The position numbers and the translations under genes are program-made. Under the pieces are notes generated by a model, which was not told the DNA's origin, made no database searches, and was given only the letters and a program-made list of their open reading frames with translations. Source: Bacteroidota bacterium (lineage in GTDB: Bacteria > Bacteroidota > Rhodothermia > Rhodothermales > Rubricoccaceae). Taken from it: DNA of 64,000 nt. Of the stretch, positions 1 through 8,200 are shown one piece after another; position 1 is the stretch's first letter, and each line of letters starts with the position of its first letter. The DNA lies in the NCBI GenBank assembly GCA_039821555.1, contig JBCBNX010000013.1, positions 44,693 through 108,692 of the forward strand, written 5' to 3'.

Positions 1-1
1 T

Positions 2-1354
2 CTCACGGAGGACGACGCGGCAGACGCGGCCGGCGAAGACCGCATGGCGAAGGCGCTCAAGAGCAAGGAGGGCGAGCGCTTCGCCAACGTGTGGGACCTC
101 GCACGACACTATACCGAGGCCCTCGTCGAGGACTGGCACACGCTAGGCCTCCGCGAGCCGAGCGTGCGGCCCCGTGCGGCCGAGCATGTCCGCGAGCAGA
201 TCCAGGCGGTCCAGACGCTCATCGACAAGGGCCACGCCTACGAAACCGAGCAGGGCGTCTACTTCAGCGTCGCGTCGTTCCCCGACTATGGCAAACTCTC
301 CGGCAACACGGAGGCCGACGCGCTCGACGTGGGAGCCGCGGCCGAGTCGCGCGACGTGGTCACGGACGACGGCAAGCGCGACCCGCGCGACTTCGCGCTC
401 TGGAAAAAGGACGACCAGCATCTCATGCAGTGGCACAGCCCGTTCGACGAGGGTACGTCGTGGGGCTTCCCCGGCTGGCACCTGGAGTGCTCGGTGATGG
501 CGCAGAAGTACCTCGGCGACACCATCGACCTGCACGCGGGCGGCGAGGACCTCCGCTTCCCGCACCACGAGTGCGAAATCGCGCAGGCCGAGTGCCTCAC
601 AGGCAAGACGTTCGCGCGGCACTGGGTCCACACGCGTTTCCTTCAGGTCGAGGGCGCGAAGATGTCGAAGCGCACCGGCAGCTTCCTCACCGTGCGGGAT
701 CTCACGAGCGACCCGGCCGACGGCGGGCGTGACGACTATGGCGCTCCGGCCGACCCGCTCGCGCTGCGCCTCGCCCTCATCGCCGGGCACTACCGCAAGC
801 CGCTCAACTTCACACGCAAGGCGCTCACCGACGCTGCCAAGATGCGCCGCCGCTACCAGGAGGTGGACGCCGCCGTGCAGGACGCGTTCGCGTTCCACAC
901 CGAGAAGCAGTACGACGAGCGCGGCCCCAACCACCTCGCCGAGCCGCTCGCGAAGGCCTACGCCGACACGCTCGCCGCGCTCTGCGACGACCTCAACACG
1001 CCCACGGCGCTCGCGGCGGCCTACCGCGGCGTCAACATCATCGCGTCGATGGGCAAGCGCAAGGACGCGCGCTCCAAGAGCGGCCTCGACAGCCTCGCCA
1101 TGGCGACGAGCGCGAAGGACTACCTCGACCAGATCAACGCGCTCCTCGGCATCGTCCGTTCCGAAGCCGTAGTTGAGGAAGCCGACGAAGACCCGCTCGC
1201 CGAACAGGTTGAAGCGCTGCTCGCCGAGCGCGTGGCGGCGCGCAAGGCGAAGGACTACGCCCGCGCCGACGCCATCCGCGACGAAATCGACGCCCTCGGC
1301 GTGGAGGTGATGGACAGTCCGACAGGCTCGACGTGGCGGCGGCGGATCGACTGA
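2..1354 (+). CDS. cysS: Cysteinyl-tRNA synthetase, 5' truncated by window edge
   Basis: Class I aminoacyl-tRNA synthetase that charges tRNA-Cys in the cytoplasm. The reading frame is open from base 2, where it reads LTEDDADAAGEDRMAKAL, the segment that follows the HIGH-containing N-terminus in CysRS. The true start is therefore left of the window, and the Met at 44 is internal. Zinc-ligand motifs are visible in LECS and in the FPHHECEIAQ segment. The KMSKR loop is present as GAKMSKRTGSF. A helical anticodon-binding C-terminus follows and ends WRRRID. It converges on the retron RT gene with a 7-nt gap and no obvious terminator between the two stops. Confidence 0.97.
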   Translation, partial: LTEDDAADAAGEDRMAKALKSKEGERFANVWDLARHYTEALVEDWHTLGLREPSVRPRAAEHVREQIQAVQTLIDKGHAYETEQGVYFSVASFPDYGKLSGNTEADALDVGAAAESRDVVTDDGKRDPRDFALWKKDDQHLMQWHSPFDEGTSWGFPGWHLECSVMAQKYLGDTIDLHAGGEDLRFPHHECEIAQAECLTGKTFARHWVHTRFLQVEGAKMSKRTGSFLTVRDLTSDPADGGRDDYGAPADPLALRLALIAGHYRKPLNFTRKALTDAAKMRRRYQEVDAAVQDAFAFHTEKQYDERGPNHLAEPLAKAYADTLAALCDDLNTPTALAAAYRGVNIIASMGKRKDARSKSGLDSLAMATSAKDYLDQINALLGIVRSEAVVEEADEDPLAEQVEALLAERVAARKAKDYARADAIRDEIDALGVEVMDSPTGSTWRRRID

Positions 1355-1361
1355 TCCCCGG

Positions 1362-2972
1362 CTACCAGAGCTTCCACCACGGCTTCTTGCGGTCGGTGTC
1401 TTCCGTCGAGCGCATCGAGGATTCCTCGGCGCCGAGGTCGTCGAGGGTGGCAGCGTTGATGGGACGACGATAGCGCGGGCGCTGGGCCGAACGGTCGGGA
1501 GCCCAACGGTGCTTGACGAGCAGCGCGTGGGTGCGGGCCACGAGCGGCGCACCGCGCTCGGCGTCCACCATCGCCACGAAGCTCGCAAACCCATGCACCG
1601 CCGCCAGTACGTCCGGTGCGTCGCCCCAGTGCTTGCCCTTCGGGCCGTCGAGTTCGATCTGGCGGAGCGTCGCGCGGAGGCGGCGCATCGTGCGGCGGTC
1701 CACGCTCAGTTTCTCATTCACGACGAGCCCGGTCACTTCCTGGCGGGCGCCGCGTCGCATCACGCGGAGCTTGTCCGGATGCAGCGTGAAGCCCTCGTCG
1801 GTGATGATCTGCACCGAACGCCAGAGCAGCTTCGTGACGTGCTGCGCGGCCTCGCCGGAGCCCGAGAACGTGAGGTCGTCGGCGTAGCGGGTGTAGGCGA
1901 GGCCGAGGCTGTCAGCCATGCCTGCCATGCGCGCGTCGAGGCGGCGGCAGAGGACATTGGTCAGCGCAGGGCTCGTCGGTGCGCCCTGCGGAAGGACGCG
2001 CTCGCCCTTCGCGACGAAGTAAGTCTGCCCGTCGAGGCGCGTCTCGTCGGTGTCGGGCTCGGTGCAGAGGAGGGCCAGGACGGTCGCCACCTGTTCGCCG
2101 TAGCCGAGCGCGCGCCAGAGGCCCTTCACGCGGCGATAGGTTACCGTCGGGAAGAAGTTCTGGAGGTCCATATTCACCACCACGTCGGCCCCGACGTGGG
2201 GCGCGGCGTTGCTGGCGATGGAGCGGCCTGGCACGAAGCCGTGCGCGGCGTCGTGGAGCGGGACGGCGGCGAGGAGGTGGTCGAGCACCCAGCGCTGGGC
2301 GCGCTTGAGGCGCGGCATCGGCGCCGAGATGCGGCGCGTGCCGCCGCGCTTCTTCGGCATGAGGAAACGGCGGTAGTGCGACACGCGCGCCACGCGGCGG
2401 GCGAACGTGAGGAAGCGCAGTTCGCTCAGCTCAATGCCCATCGCGCTGGCGAGGTCGAGCGCGGTGCGGTAGACAGGCAGGCCGTTCTCAGCAAGCCGCT
2501 CGGTGTCGGGGTCGGTGTGGTTGAGGCCGCCGGAGACGCCATCGCCGAGGTACGTCACCTCCTTGGACTGGCGCTCGGCCCAGGCTTCGGCGCGGGCGGC
2601 GCGCTCGGCTTTGCGGCGCTCGTGTGTCTCCTTGCGGCGCTCCATCGCCTCCTTCATCCGGACCTGGCGCTGTTCCTTCAGCAGCCGCTCGCGGTCCTCG
2701 ACGAGCCGCTTTTCGCGGAGCAATTCGTTCAACTCGCGCTGCAGCTCGCCCCGCCGCTTGATGAGCGTCTCGGGCGGCGACGGCATGGCGCTGTCGTCCC
2801 AGAAGCCGAAGCGCTTCATCTCTTCGAGGACGAGCTCGTCTCGCGAGGTCTCCCGGATGCGCTTATAGAGCTCTTGCCGCGACTTCGGCTGGACGCTGTC
2901 GAGCGAGGCGCCGTCTCCAGAAGTGGGGTCGTCAGGCGTCGGAGCGGTATCGTTGGTCGTGTCGTCGGCCAT
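1362..2972 (-). CDS. Retron reverse transcriptase, Mx162-like, with N-terminal coiled-coil extension
   Basis: A 536-aa RT that should copy the msd part of the adjacent non-coding RNA into msDNA. From the chosen ATG (MADDTTND): residues 1-30 are acidic and low-complexity. Residues 68-135 are charged and strongly helical, a probable coiled coil. The RT fold runs from about 165 to 490. Visible motifs are AHGFVPGRSI (243-252), the retron-specific NAAPH (NAxxH, 255-259), MDLQNFFPTV with catalytic D269, LPQGAPTSPALTN (327-339), TRYADDLTFS with the YADD box at 363-366, and VTGLVVN (the retron VTG motif, 413-419). From memory it resembles the myxobacterial Mx162/Sa163 RTs, with similar wording at several motifs. 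The frame is open to 3050, but an upstream start would overlap the a2 arm of the RNA, so 2972 is preferred. The C-terminal tail (500-536) has no recognised domain. Confidence 0.93.
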   Translation of the reverse strand: MADDTTNDTAPTPDDPTSGDGASLDSVQPKSRQELYKRIRETSRDELVLEEMKRFGFWDDSAMPSPPETLIKRRGELQRELNELLREKRLVEDRERLLKEQRQVRMKEAMERRKETHERRKAERAARAEAWAERQSKEVTYLGDGVSGGLNHTDPDTERLAENGLPVYRTALDLASAMGIELSELRFLTFARRVARVSHYRRFLMPKKRGGTRRISAPMPRLKRAQRWVLDHLLAAVPLHDAAHGFVPGRSIASNAAPHVGADVVVNMDLQNFFPTVTYRRVKGLWRALGYGEQVATVLALLCTEPDTDETRLDGQTYFVAKGERVLPQGAPTSPALTNVLCRRLDARMAGMADSLGLAYTRYADDLTFSGSGEAAQHVTKLLWRSVQIITDEGFTLHPDKLRVMRRGARQEVTGLVVNEKLSVDRRTMRRLRATLRQIELDGPKGKHWGDAPDVLAAVHGFASFVAMVDAERGAPLVARTHALLVKHRWAPDRSAQRPRYRRPINAATLDDLGAEESSMRSTEDTDRKKPWWKLW

Positions 2973-3006
2973 CGTCGAGCGCGGTCGTCGTGGAAAAAAG
3001 CTCGCT

Positions 3007-3238
3007 GCTGGGCTGGGGCCTTCGTAGATCCTGAGGCCTGGGCCGCTCAACTCCTCGCGGCCCCGGTCCCTACCCGACGCATGGGCTTCTCGGAAGCCCC
3101 ACGGTCATCGCGGGTAGGGACCAGCGGGCCGCTCTGTTATGAGCGCGACCAGGGAAGCGGGTACGTACTCTGCGCGTGGACGGCGATCCGCCGCCCGGAG
3201 CCCCGAAGGGCTCGGTGCAAGGCTGTCCCAGCCACAGC
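3007..3238 (-). ncRNA. Retron msr-msd RNA, RT-proximal unit
   Basis: Read on the minus strand, just upstream of the RT. The a1 arm (3238-3219) and a2 arm (3022-3007) are complementary: on the plus strand aaggctgtcccagccacagc faces gctgggctggggcctt. After a1 comes a six-pair hairpin with a UUCG loop (3198-3213). A second hairpin with a GAU loop follows (3178-3196), and then a conserved stretch ending in CTCATAACAGAG. The msd is a 76-bp stem-loop (3057-3132): a 7-bp basal stem, a 1/3-nt asymmetric internal loop, a perfect 12-bp stem (3065-3076 with 3111-3122), and an inner hairpin at 3083-3099. The order a1, msr, msd, a2, RT is the canonical retron layout. The branching guanosine is probably the G just after a1 (CCTTGCA), by analogy with Ec86. 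RNA boundaries and processing are inferred. Confidence 0.82.
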
Positions 3239-3450
3239 TGGCGAGATAATGCATGACGGCGGCGAGGGCCTTCGAAGAACCACAGGACTGGACCGGTCAA
3301 CTCCCCGTGGGACCGCATAGGTAGTCGCCGTTCGACGCCTCGGGCGTCACACGGCAACGCGACTACCTATGCAGTGTCCCACTCTGTTATGAGCGAGCCA
3401 GTGAAGCGGGGCAGTACTCTGCGCGTGGATGGCGATCCGCCACCCGGGGA
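3034..3450 (-). repeat. Tandem duplication of the retron RNA locus, 250-bp offset
   Basis: Two blocks recur at a spacing of exactly 250 bp. The msd-to-a2 flank is at 3034-3054 and 3284-3304 (GGAGTTGA followed by CGGyCCAG on the minus strand). The msr core starts at 3132 and at 3382. Between these blocks lie the two diverged 76-bp msd hairpins. The a1 arms are 263 bp apart because the distal unit has a longer first hairpin. Confidence 0.8.
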
Positions 3451-3502
3451 CGCCCAGCCAAAAGACTGAGGGCCCCGATGCAAGGCAGCCCCGCCGCCGT
3501 CA
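3254..3502 (-). ncRNA. Retron msr-msd RNA, distal tandem unit
   Basis: A second complete unit upstream of the first. Its own a1 (3502-3482) and a2 (3272-3254) pair with each other: on the plus strand tgacggcggcgagggcctt (3254-3272) is complementary to aaggcagccccgccgccgtca (3482-3502). The msr core (3382-3450) is nearly identical to that of the proximal unit. Its GAU-loop hairpin (3427-3445) has a compensatory C-G to T-A change. The first hairpin after a1 is longer here and unlike the UUCG hairpin of the other unit. The msd stem-loop (3307-3382) is again 76 bp with a 7-bp basal stem, a 1/3-nt internal loop, a 14-bp stem (3315-3328 with 3359-3372) and an inner hairpin at 3334-3348. The stem sequences are unrelated to those of the proximal unit. 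Confidence 0.8.
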
Positions 3503-3567
3503 AATCGAGAAAGAACAGGGTGGAGGGTGCGAACACGGCCGCACGGCTTCACCGCATCACGGCGGCA

Positions 3568-5226
3568 CTAATTCAGCCGACCGGCAAAGCGACCGCGCTG
3601 GGCATGAGCGCGGCGGAGCGCGAGCATGTGGACGCAGGGTCCCTTCATGAGCTTGTTGCTGACGAAGTAGTGGCACGAGCACGAGCCCGCCACGATGCGT
3701 TCGTCGGCGTCGATGGTGAGCGTCGGCGCGAAGGTCTGGGTGCCGTCGCGGACGGTGCCGCTGAGCACGAGGCGACCGTCCTGCTGCGGCTCGGCCGTCA
3801 CCTCGACCGCGCCTTCGGTGACGAGGCGGTCGGCCTCCTGCTCGCGCTCGGTGGCGAAGCGGAGGCGGTCGAGCGGGAGCGGTTCGCGGCTGAGTTCGCG
3901 CACGCGGTAGACGCCCTTGTTGAGGTCGTAGATGGCGCGTCCGGCCTGCGTGTAGGCACCCAGCGCGGCGAGCACCGTGCTCCGGTCGAGGCCCGTCCGG
4001 CGGGCGAGCGACTGCGGGGCCTCGTGCCACGTCTCGGCGAGCGCGCGGAAGACCTGCTGCTTCGTCGCGGCGTCCACATCAGCGCGCGGGGCCATGAGGT
4101 CGAACTGCCCCTGGCGCGACCAGTCGTTGGCCGTCCAGCCCGAGAGGCCGAGCGTGAAGGTGAGGTCGCCCAGGTCAGCGAGGTAGAACGACGGCAGGCC
4201 GGTGCCGAGAAGGAAGATCGAGAACGAGCGCGCGACCGGGATCAGCCGCTCCAGGATCGTCAGGCGGCGGCGGCCCCACACGCGGATCTCGTCCGGCTCG
4301 TCGCCGCGGTAGATCGAGCGCGGGCAGACGACCTCGACGTTCCACGGCTCGAACACCACGCGGACGGGCGCGCCGGGCGTGAGGTGGTACCGCATCGAGC
4401 GCGGGCCCTCGCGCTCCTTGCGGCGCTTGAGCACGAAGAGCAGGTTGTGCACGTCCATCGGGTGCAGGTCAACGCGCCGCGCGGGCAGCGTCATCGCGCT
4501 CGACACCTGCAGGAAGCCGCGCACCCAGCTGTCGGGCAGGTCGATCTTGACCTCCTTGTAGGCGTCCTCGTGCTCGGTCTGCACCTCGAACCCGCTCGGG
4601 TCGATGGCAAACTCGGTCGTCTTGTACGTGCGAATTTTCTGGAACGCATCGTAGAGTGCGGCCGAGTAGTCCACGTTCGTCGTCCCATAGGCGACGTCGT
4701 CGATGGTGTCGAAGACCTCGTGGCTGCAGCTGAGGCGACCGTAGCTGGACTCGTCCTGGCTGAAGCACTCGAAGAAGACCTCGTCGGGGTGCACGGTGAT
4801 GACCGGGTCGAGGACGAACCAGAGGTCGCGGTACTTCTTGTAGGTGTACTTGTAGAAGCGCTGGCGGGCGTCCCAGAACGGCTTCATGACGGAGCGCTCG
4901 GTGTTCCAGAGCGCCGATAGCTCAGCGCGCACGTCGCTGATGCGGGCGCTCACGTCGCCGTGGCGGGCGATGGCGTCGGCGAGGAAGGCTTCCTCCTGCT
5001 GGGCGAGCCAGGCTTCGTACTCCGTGCGGTCCTTCGGCTTGAAGCGGAGGTCCGACACGACCACGTCGTGCAGCGCTGAGATGGCCTCGCGGAAGGGAAG
5101 GTGCTGCCGTAGCGTGCCGACGAAGTGCGTCGGCTTGCGCAGCGTGTCCGGGGCGAACGACAGCCCCGTGGCGTCGGGCGTGGTCGTCGCCGTGGACGAC
5201 CCGGCGTAGCGATAGTCAAACTGCAT
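3568..5226 (-). CDS. Winged-helix/SWIM zinc-finger protein, probable retron partner
   Basis: A 552-aa protein. A SWIM-type zinc finger (CxCx12CxH) sits at the C-terminus: CSCHYFVSNKLMKGPCVH, with C516, C518, C531 and H533. A winged-helix-like segment precedes it at about 385-450, containing ETWHEAPQSLARRTGLDRSTVL. This resembles the 'WHSWIM' arrangement. The first 380 residues are not recognised and show no membrane segment or signal peptide. SWIM domains bind nucleic acid or protein partners. No enzymatic motif is visible. The start overlaps the stop of the WGR/HEAT gene by 11 nt (ATGCAGTTTGA), so the two are translationally coupled. Its stop lies 65 nt upstream of the distal retron RNA on the same strand, which suggests one transcription unit. 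The role as effector or regulator is inferred from context. Confidence 0.85.
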   Translation of the reverse strand: MQFDYRYAGSSTATTTPDATGLSFAPDTLRKPTHFVGTLRQHLPFREAISALHDVVVSDLRFKPKDRTEYEAWLAQQEEAFLADAIARHGDVSARISDVRAELSALWNTERSVMKPFWDARQRFYKYTYKKYRDLWFVLDPVITVHPDEVFFECFSQDESSYGRLSCSHEVFDTIDDVAYGTTNVDYSAALYDAFQKIRTYKTTEFAIDPSGFEVQTEHEDAYKEVKIDLPDSWVRGFLQVSSAMTLPARRVDLHPMDVHNLLFVLKRRKEREGPRSMRYHLTPGAPVRVVFEPWNVEVVCPRSIYRGDEPDEIRVWGRRRLTILERLIPVARSFSIFLLGTGLPSFYLADLGDLTFTLGLSGWTANDWSRQGQFDLMAPRADVDAATKQQVFRALAETWHEAPQSLARRTGLDRSTVLAALGAYTQAGRAIYDLNKGVYRVRELSREPLPLDRLRFATEREQEADRLVTEGAVEVTAEPQQDGRLVLSGTVRDGTQTFAPTLTIDADERIVAGSCSCHYFVSNKLMKGPCVHMLALRRAHAQRGRFAGRLN

Positions 5227-8200
5227 CGGTCACCTCGGAGGAAGCAGCCTCATTGGAGGCGGGGTGAACGGGGACGGGCACGCGCTCCAGCAGGGCGAGG
5301 TCGACGTCAGGCTGGGCGTCCTGAAGGTCGCGCATCGCAGCGATGAGCGTGGCCTTGTCGCCCACGGCGATCGTGGCCGAGTGGTGCGCGAGGAGCGGCG
5401 CGGCGAAGGCGGCGGCCTCAGGGGTGCGCGCGGCCTCGCGGGTCAGGAAGGCGAGCACGCGGTCTTTGGCGACGCGCCCGCGGTTGACCTGCCCGAGCAC
5501 GGCGCGGAAGTAGGGCTCCAGCGCCTGCATCCGGTCGAGGTGGCCGCCCGCGTGGGCGTCGAGGTAGTTGCTCGCAAAACACTGGACGTTGGCGGCGGGG
5601 TGCTCGCTGAGGCGGAGGAGGTAGGTCGGCCCGTCGCCCTCGTCGAAGAAGCGGGTGAGGAGCGTCTGGCCGTAGGCCTGCACGTCCGAGCGCACGCTGT
5701 CCACGACGTGTACGAGCAACTTGGGCGTCCACACGTCCTCGTCGAAGGCCCGCGCGAAGAAGTCGAAGGCGAAGGCGCGGGCGTCGTCCCAGGCGGCGTC
5801 GAGCAGCGTGAGCGCGTCGATGGGGTGGGCGCGCATGCGGTCGGTCTGCCGCTCGACCATCGCGCAGGCGGCGTCGCGCACGGCGACGACCTCGTGGCTG
5901 GCGAGGCGCGTGATCTGGCGGATCGTGAAGGTGCCGCTCCAGTCGCGCTCGGCGAGGACGAGGGCCCCCAACTCCTGCGCTGGGACCGGACGTGCGTGGA
6001 GTAGCCCCCACAGCCGGTCGCGGTCGAAGGCGGCACGCGCTTCCGAGAAGGCATCGTCCGTGAGCAGCGCGGCGAGGTCGGCGTGCAGCCCGCCGACGCG
6101 CTCGGTGCGGTAGAGCGGCGGCAGCAAGCGCTTGGTCATCGCAACAGCGAAGTCGGGGTGGTTCGCGGCTAAGCGCAGGATCACCGGGCGTACGTTCGCG
6201 CGCACATCGGCCTGCGGCGACTGCGCGAGCGCGTCGAGCACCTCTGGCTGGTCGAGCAATACATCGTCCGGAAGGCGACCGAAAAGGGCGAGGCCGGTGG
6301 CGCGTACCTCCGCGTCGTCGGCCGTCATCAGCGCGGCGATGAGGGCGCCGGGCAACGCCTCGGGCGGCGTGCCGTGGTGCGCGAGGAGTCGGCCTCCCAC
6401 GGCTTGCACCGCCGGGAATGGGTGCCGGACGAGGTCCTCAATGAGCCCTAGCGCAAGCCGCCGCACCGCGCCAGCTAGTAGCGTCACCATCGCCTCGCCA
6501 AGGTCGCGCAAGCGCGCTGCATCGATGTTGGCCGCGTCTGAGTCGACCTCGTACGTCAGCAGCAGCGCCATGCAGCGAATCAAGAGCGCCTCGTCGTCCA
6601 GACCAGCCGGTCGCTTGCGTGCGAGGAGATCACGGACCGCGCTGCGTACGTCGTCGTAGCGATGTGCCAGCAGGTCGGCCACGAACGCCGAGTCGGTGAG
6701 GAGCGCGTCCGGGGCGTCGGCCAGCCAGCCTAGCGCGAGGGCGCGAGCCTCAGGCAGCGTCGCGTCGAGGAGCGCCCGGACGAGCGCGACATTTGGGTCG
6801 GCAGGATCGTAGAGCCGCTGCGCCAGATCGAGGCCGAGGCGGACGGTGTCGGCGTAGGGCCGCCCTAGCAGCAGCAGGACCTCGTCCACGCCGAGGCGGT
6901 CGAGGAAGTCAGGGTTGGCGCGGAGGGCGCGCACGGCGAATGCGTGGACCGGCGCACAACGGCTCTCGGCGACGAGGTGCAGCAGGCCCTCGGGCTGTGC
7001 GTCCCACAGGTGCGAGAATGCCTCTTCGCGCGTCTCGGCGGGCGTGCCCGTCTCGACGCCGTCTCGGAGCGACCACGCCTTGTTGCCTTTCTTTAGCTCG
7101 AAGCGCGGGCTGTTGGCGTAGAGCACGTGGTTGAAAGCGATGTACGGCGCAAAGGCGTCGTAGCGCGTCGTCCGCGCCCGCATCGCGCGGTTTTGCCAGT
7201 CGTACCACTGGAAGACCACCTCGCGTGGCTCGTCGGCGTCGGCGTCGGTGTAGGCGAGCAGCAGGCCGACGGCCATCTTGACGTAGGCCGGGTCGTCCGC
7301 CTCGCCGAGCTTGCGCAGCGTGCGCCAGGCGCGACGGCGGAGGTAGGCCCGCGTCTTCTCGGAATAGCCCAGCGCGGCTTCCTCGAACACCCGATTCGGC
7401 GTGAGGTCGTCCGTGTCGATCCATTCGGGGCCGTCGGGTGTGCGGATCTGCGTCTCGCTCCTGATGGTGCGGTCGCGCCACGAGCTGCGGTCGTACTCCG
7501 AGGTGGTCTGCCGGTACTCGACGTAACCCGTCTCCTCATTCTTCGTCAGGTGGCGGCCGACGGTGCGGTATTTCCCGTCGTCGTGGTTCCACTCGTAGCC
7601 GGTGTCGAACGCGCTCAGGCCAGACGGTTCGGTCGCGAAGCGGTAGGCGAGCCGGCCGTACAGTTCGGCGGCGTCGCGGAGTTCGGCGAGCTTGAACAGC
7701 CTGCGGTGCCAGTAGACGAACGGCGCGGCGAGCGGGGCCTCCGTGGCGAAGGCGAGGAGCGTCTCGTGCGCGCCCGGCACATCGTACAGGGCGAGGCCGA
7801 TGGCATCGCGCAGGTCGTAGAGGTCGGACGGGGCGATGGCACCGAGCCAGGTGTCGAGTTGAGCGCGGCGAGCATCGGGGTCCGCGAGGCGCTCAATGAC
7901 ATCGGCGAAGCCGGTCTGCTGCATCCGGCGGTTGGCCGCGCGCTCCTCGTCGTTGGCGAGATGGTGCAGGGCTTCCTGGGCGAGGTCGTGGACGTGCTCA
8001 GCGCGCAGTCGCTCCCACCGGCTCGGCCCCTGCGCATCGAGCAGCCTCAGGATCGCTTTGCGTGCGGCGTGCAACTCGGGTGCGGTGCGGTCTTCAACAG
8101 CGCGACCGGTGCGGGCGAGCGCCCAGAGCGCGCAGTAGGCGCGCAGCAGCCGGTCATCCTTCTTCGACCTGGGCCACGTTTCCATCAGCGAGGCGGCGAG

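Noticed and set aside
143..1594. Long minus-strand open frame of 483 codons over cysS
   Set aside because: Arg/Val/Ala/Glu-rich shadow typical of high-GC DNA opposite a conserved gene; cysS on the other strand is unambiguous.
1362..2972. Group II intron or DGR reverse transcriptase
   Set aside because: No maturase/endonuclease domains, no domain V-like RNA, no VR/TR repeat pair; NAxxH and VTG motifs are retron-specific.
1509..3320. 603-codon plus-strand frame across the retron RT and RNA region
   Set aside because: Shadow of the RT gene; composition is artefactual and it runs through the structured RNA units.
3007..3502. Possible CRISPR-like or IS-end repeats
   Set aside because: Only two units, 250 bp apart, with internal hairpins and a1/a2 arms next to an RT; retron RNA explains all the structure.
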